Positions 6,649 through 6,881 of a stretch of DNA of 6,881 nucleotides are shown one piece after another. A program made the position numbers and the translations under genes. This stretch comes from Treponema sp. (GTDB taxonomy: Bacteria; Spirochaetota; Spirochaetia; Treponematales; Breznakiellaceae): assembly GCA_031257715.1 (NCBI GenBank), contig JAIROE010000228.1, positions 1 to 6,881 of the forward strand, written 5' to 3'. Position 1 is the stretch's first letter; every line of letters starts with the position of its first letter. Below the pieces are notes generated by a model. It saw nothing but the letters and a program-made list of their open reading frames with translations. It did no database searches and was not told where the DNA came from.

Positions 6649-6881
6649 TTATTTAAAATAATTATCCAGGGCATCCTGAAAAGGCCCGCGGTAAGCGGCG
6701 ATTACCTCGTCAGGCGTTACTTCCCCCGCAAGCATGGGAAGAAGGCTGAAACCCGTCCCCAGATGTTCCCAGAGGTCAAAACCGGGCCGGCTTGCCATCA
6801 TCGTCGCGTAAGCGTAATTACGCTCCGTCATGTACATGGTTCGGGACCATTCGTCGTCGGCCCCAAACTCAAGATCGTAAT
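6649..6881 (-). CDS. C-terminal part of an unrecognised protein (5' end outside window)
   Basis: The frame is open from the right edge to TAA at 6651-6649, giving 76 visible residues that end in LDNYFK. An internal ATG at 6837 should not be taken as the start, because the same frame continues to the edge with a normal-looking sequence (YDLEFGADDEWSRT). The visible part is acidic and aromatic-rich, with GFDLWEHLGTGFSLLPML and a tail GEVTPDEVIAAYRGPFQDAL. No membrane helix or catalytic motif is visible. The tail has some resemblance to the C-terminal helices of ABC-transporter solute-binding proteins, but this is a weak guess. It is followed by a hairpin that may end its transcript, so it need not be in the kinase operon. 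Confidence 0.6.
   Translation of the reverse strand, partial: YDLEFGADDEWSRTMYMTERNYAYATMMASRPGFDLWEHLGTGFSLLPMLAGEVTPDEVIAAYRGPFQDALDNYFK

Noticed and set aside
1..6881. Mobile elements, CRISPR repeats, tRNA or rRNA genes, or an obvious phage or toxin-antitoxin system
   Set aside because: No repeat array, transposase motif, cloverleaf or rRNA-like stretch was seen on either strand by eye; all three long coding stretches are explained by the kinase, glycosylase-like and nuclease genes.

Overview
The window carries four genes, all on the minus strand. It is a stretch of ordinary-looking chromosome with a sensor kinase and two DNA-metabolism genes in a row. I see no mobile element, CRISPR array, rRNA or tRNA gene. 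Base composition is moderately GC-rich and TGA is used as a stop. The kinase's tandem solute-binding sensor of the 'YGM..STE' type, its relaxed lipobox and the style of the repair proteins suggest a spirochaete (Treponema and relatives, including the GC-richer gut lineages). That is an inference from protein style, not a proof; clostridia also carry such kinases.

Reading in the direction of transcription (right to left): (1) 6881-6649 is the C-terminal end of an unrecognised protein whose start lies outside the window. (2) 6648-6519 is a non-coding gap with a UUCG-loop hairpin just after that stop and a second 9-bp inverted repeat. (3) 6518-3564 encodes a 984-residue membrane-bound hybrid histidine kinase with two periplasmic substrate-binding-like domains, one membrane helix, a kinase core and a C-terminal receiver. 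(4) After 30 bases, 3533-2742 encodes a 263-residue protein with uracil-DNA-glycosylase superfamily motifs, starting at GTG behind a good Shine-Dalgarno sequence. (5) After 51 bases holding a promoter-like sequence, 2690-1 encodes at least 896 residues of an AddB/RecC-like protein with an intact RecB-type PD-(D/E)XK nuclease domain. It is open to the left edge and has no stop in the window. Because it lacks a stop here, simple ORF calling misses it and reports only shadow ORFs in this region.

The glycosylase-like and nuclease genes together suggest a small DNA repair cluster (base excision plus double-strand-end processing). The kinase may share a transcript with the glycosylase, but nothing shows that it regulates repair. 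The most useful points for a reader are the hidden long nuclease gene, the unusual motif set of the glycosylase-like protein, and the possibility that the nuclease gene is transcribed as a nearly leaderless mRNA from its own promoter.
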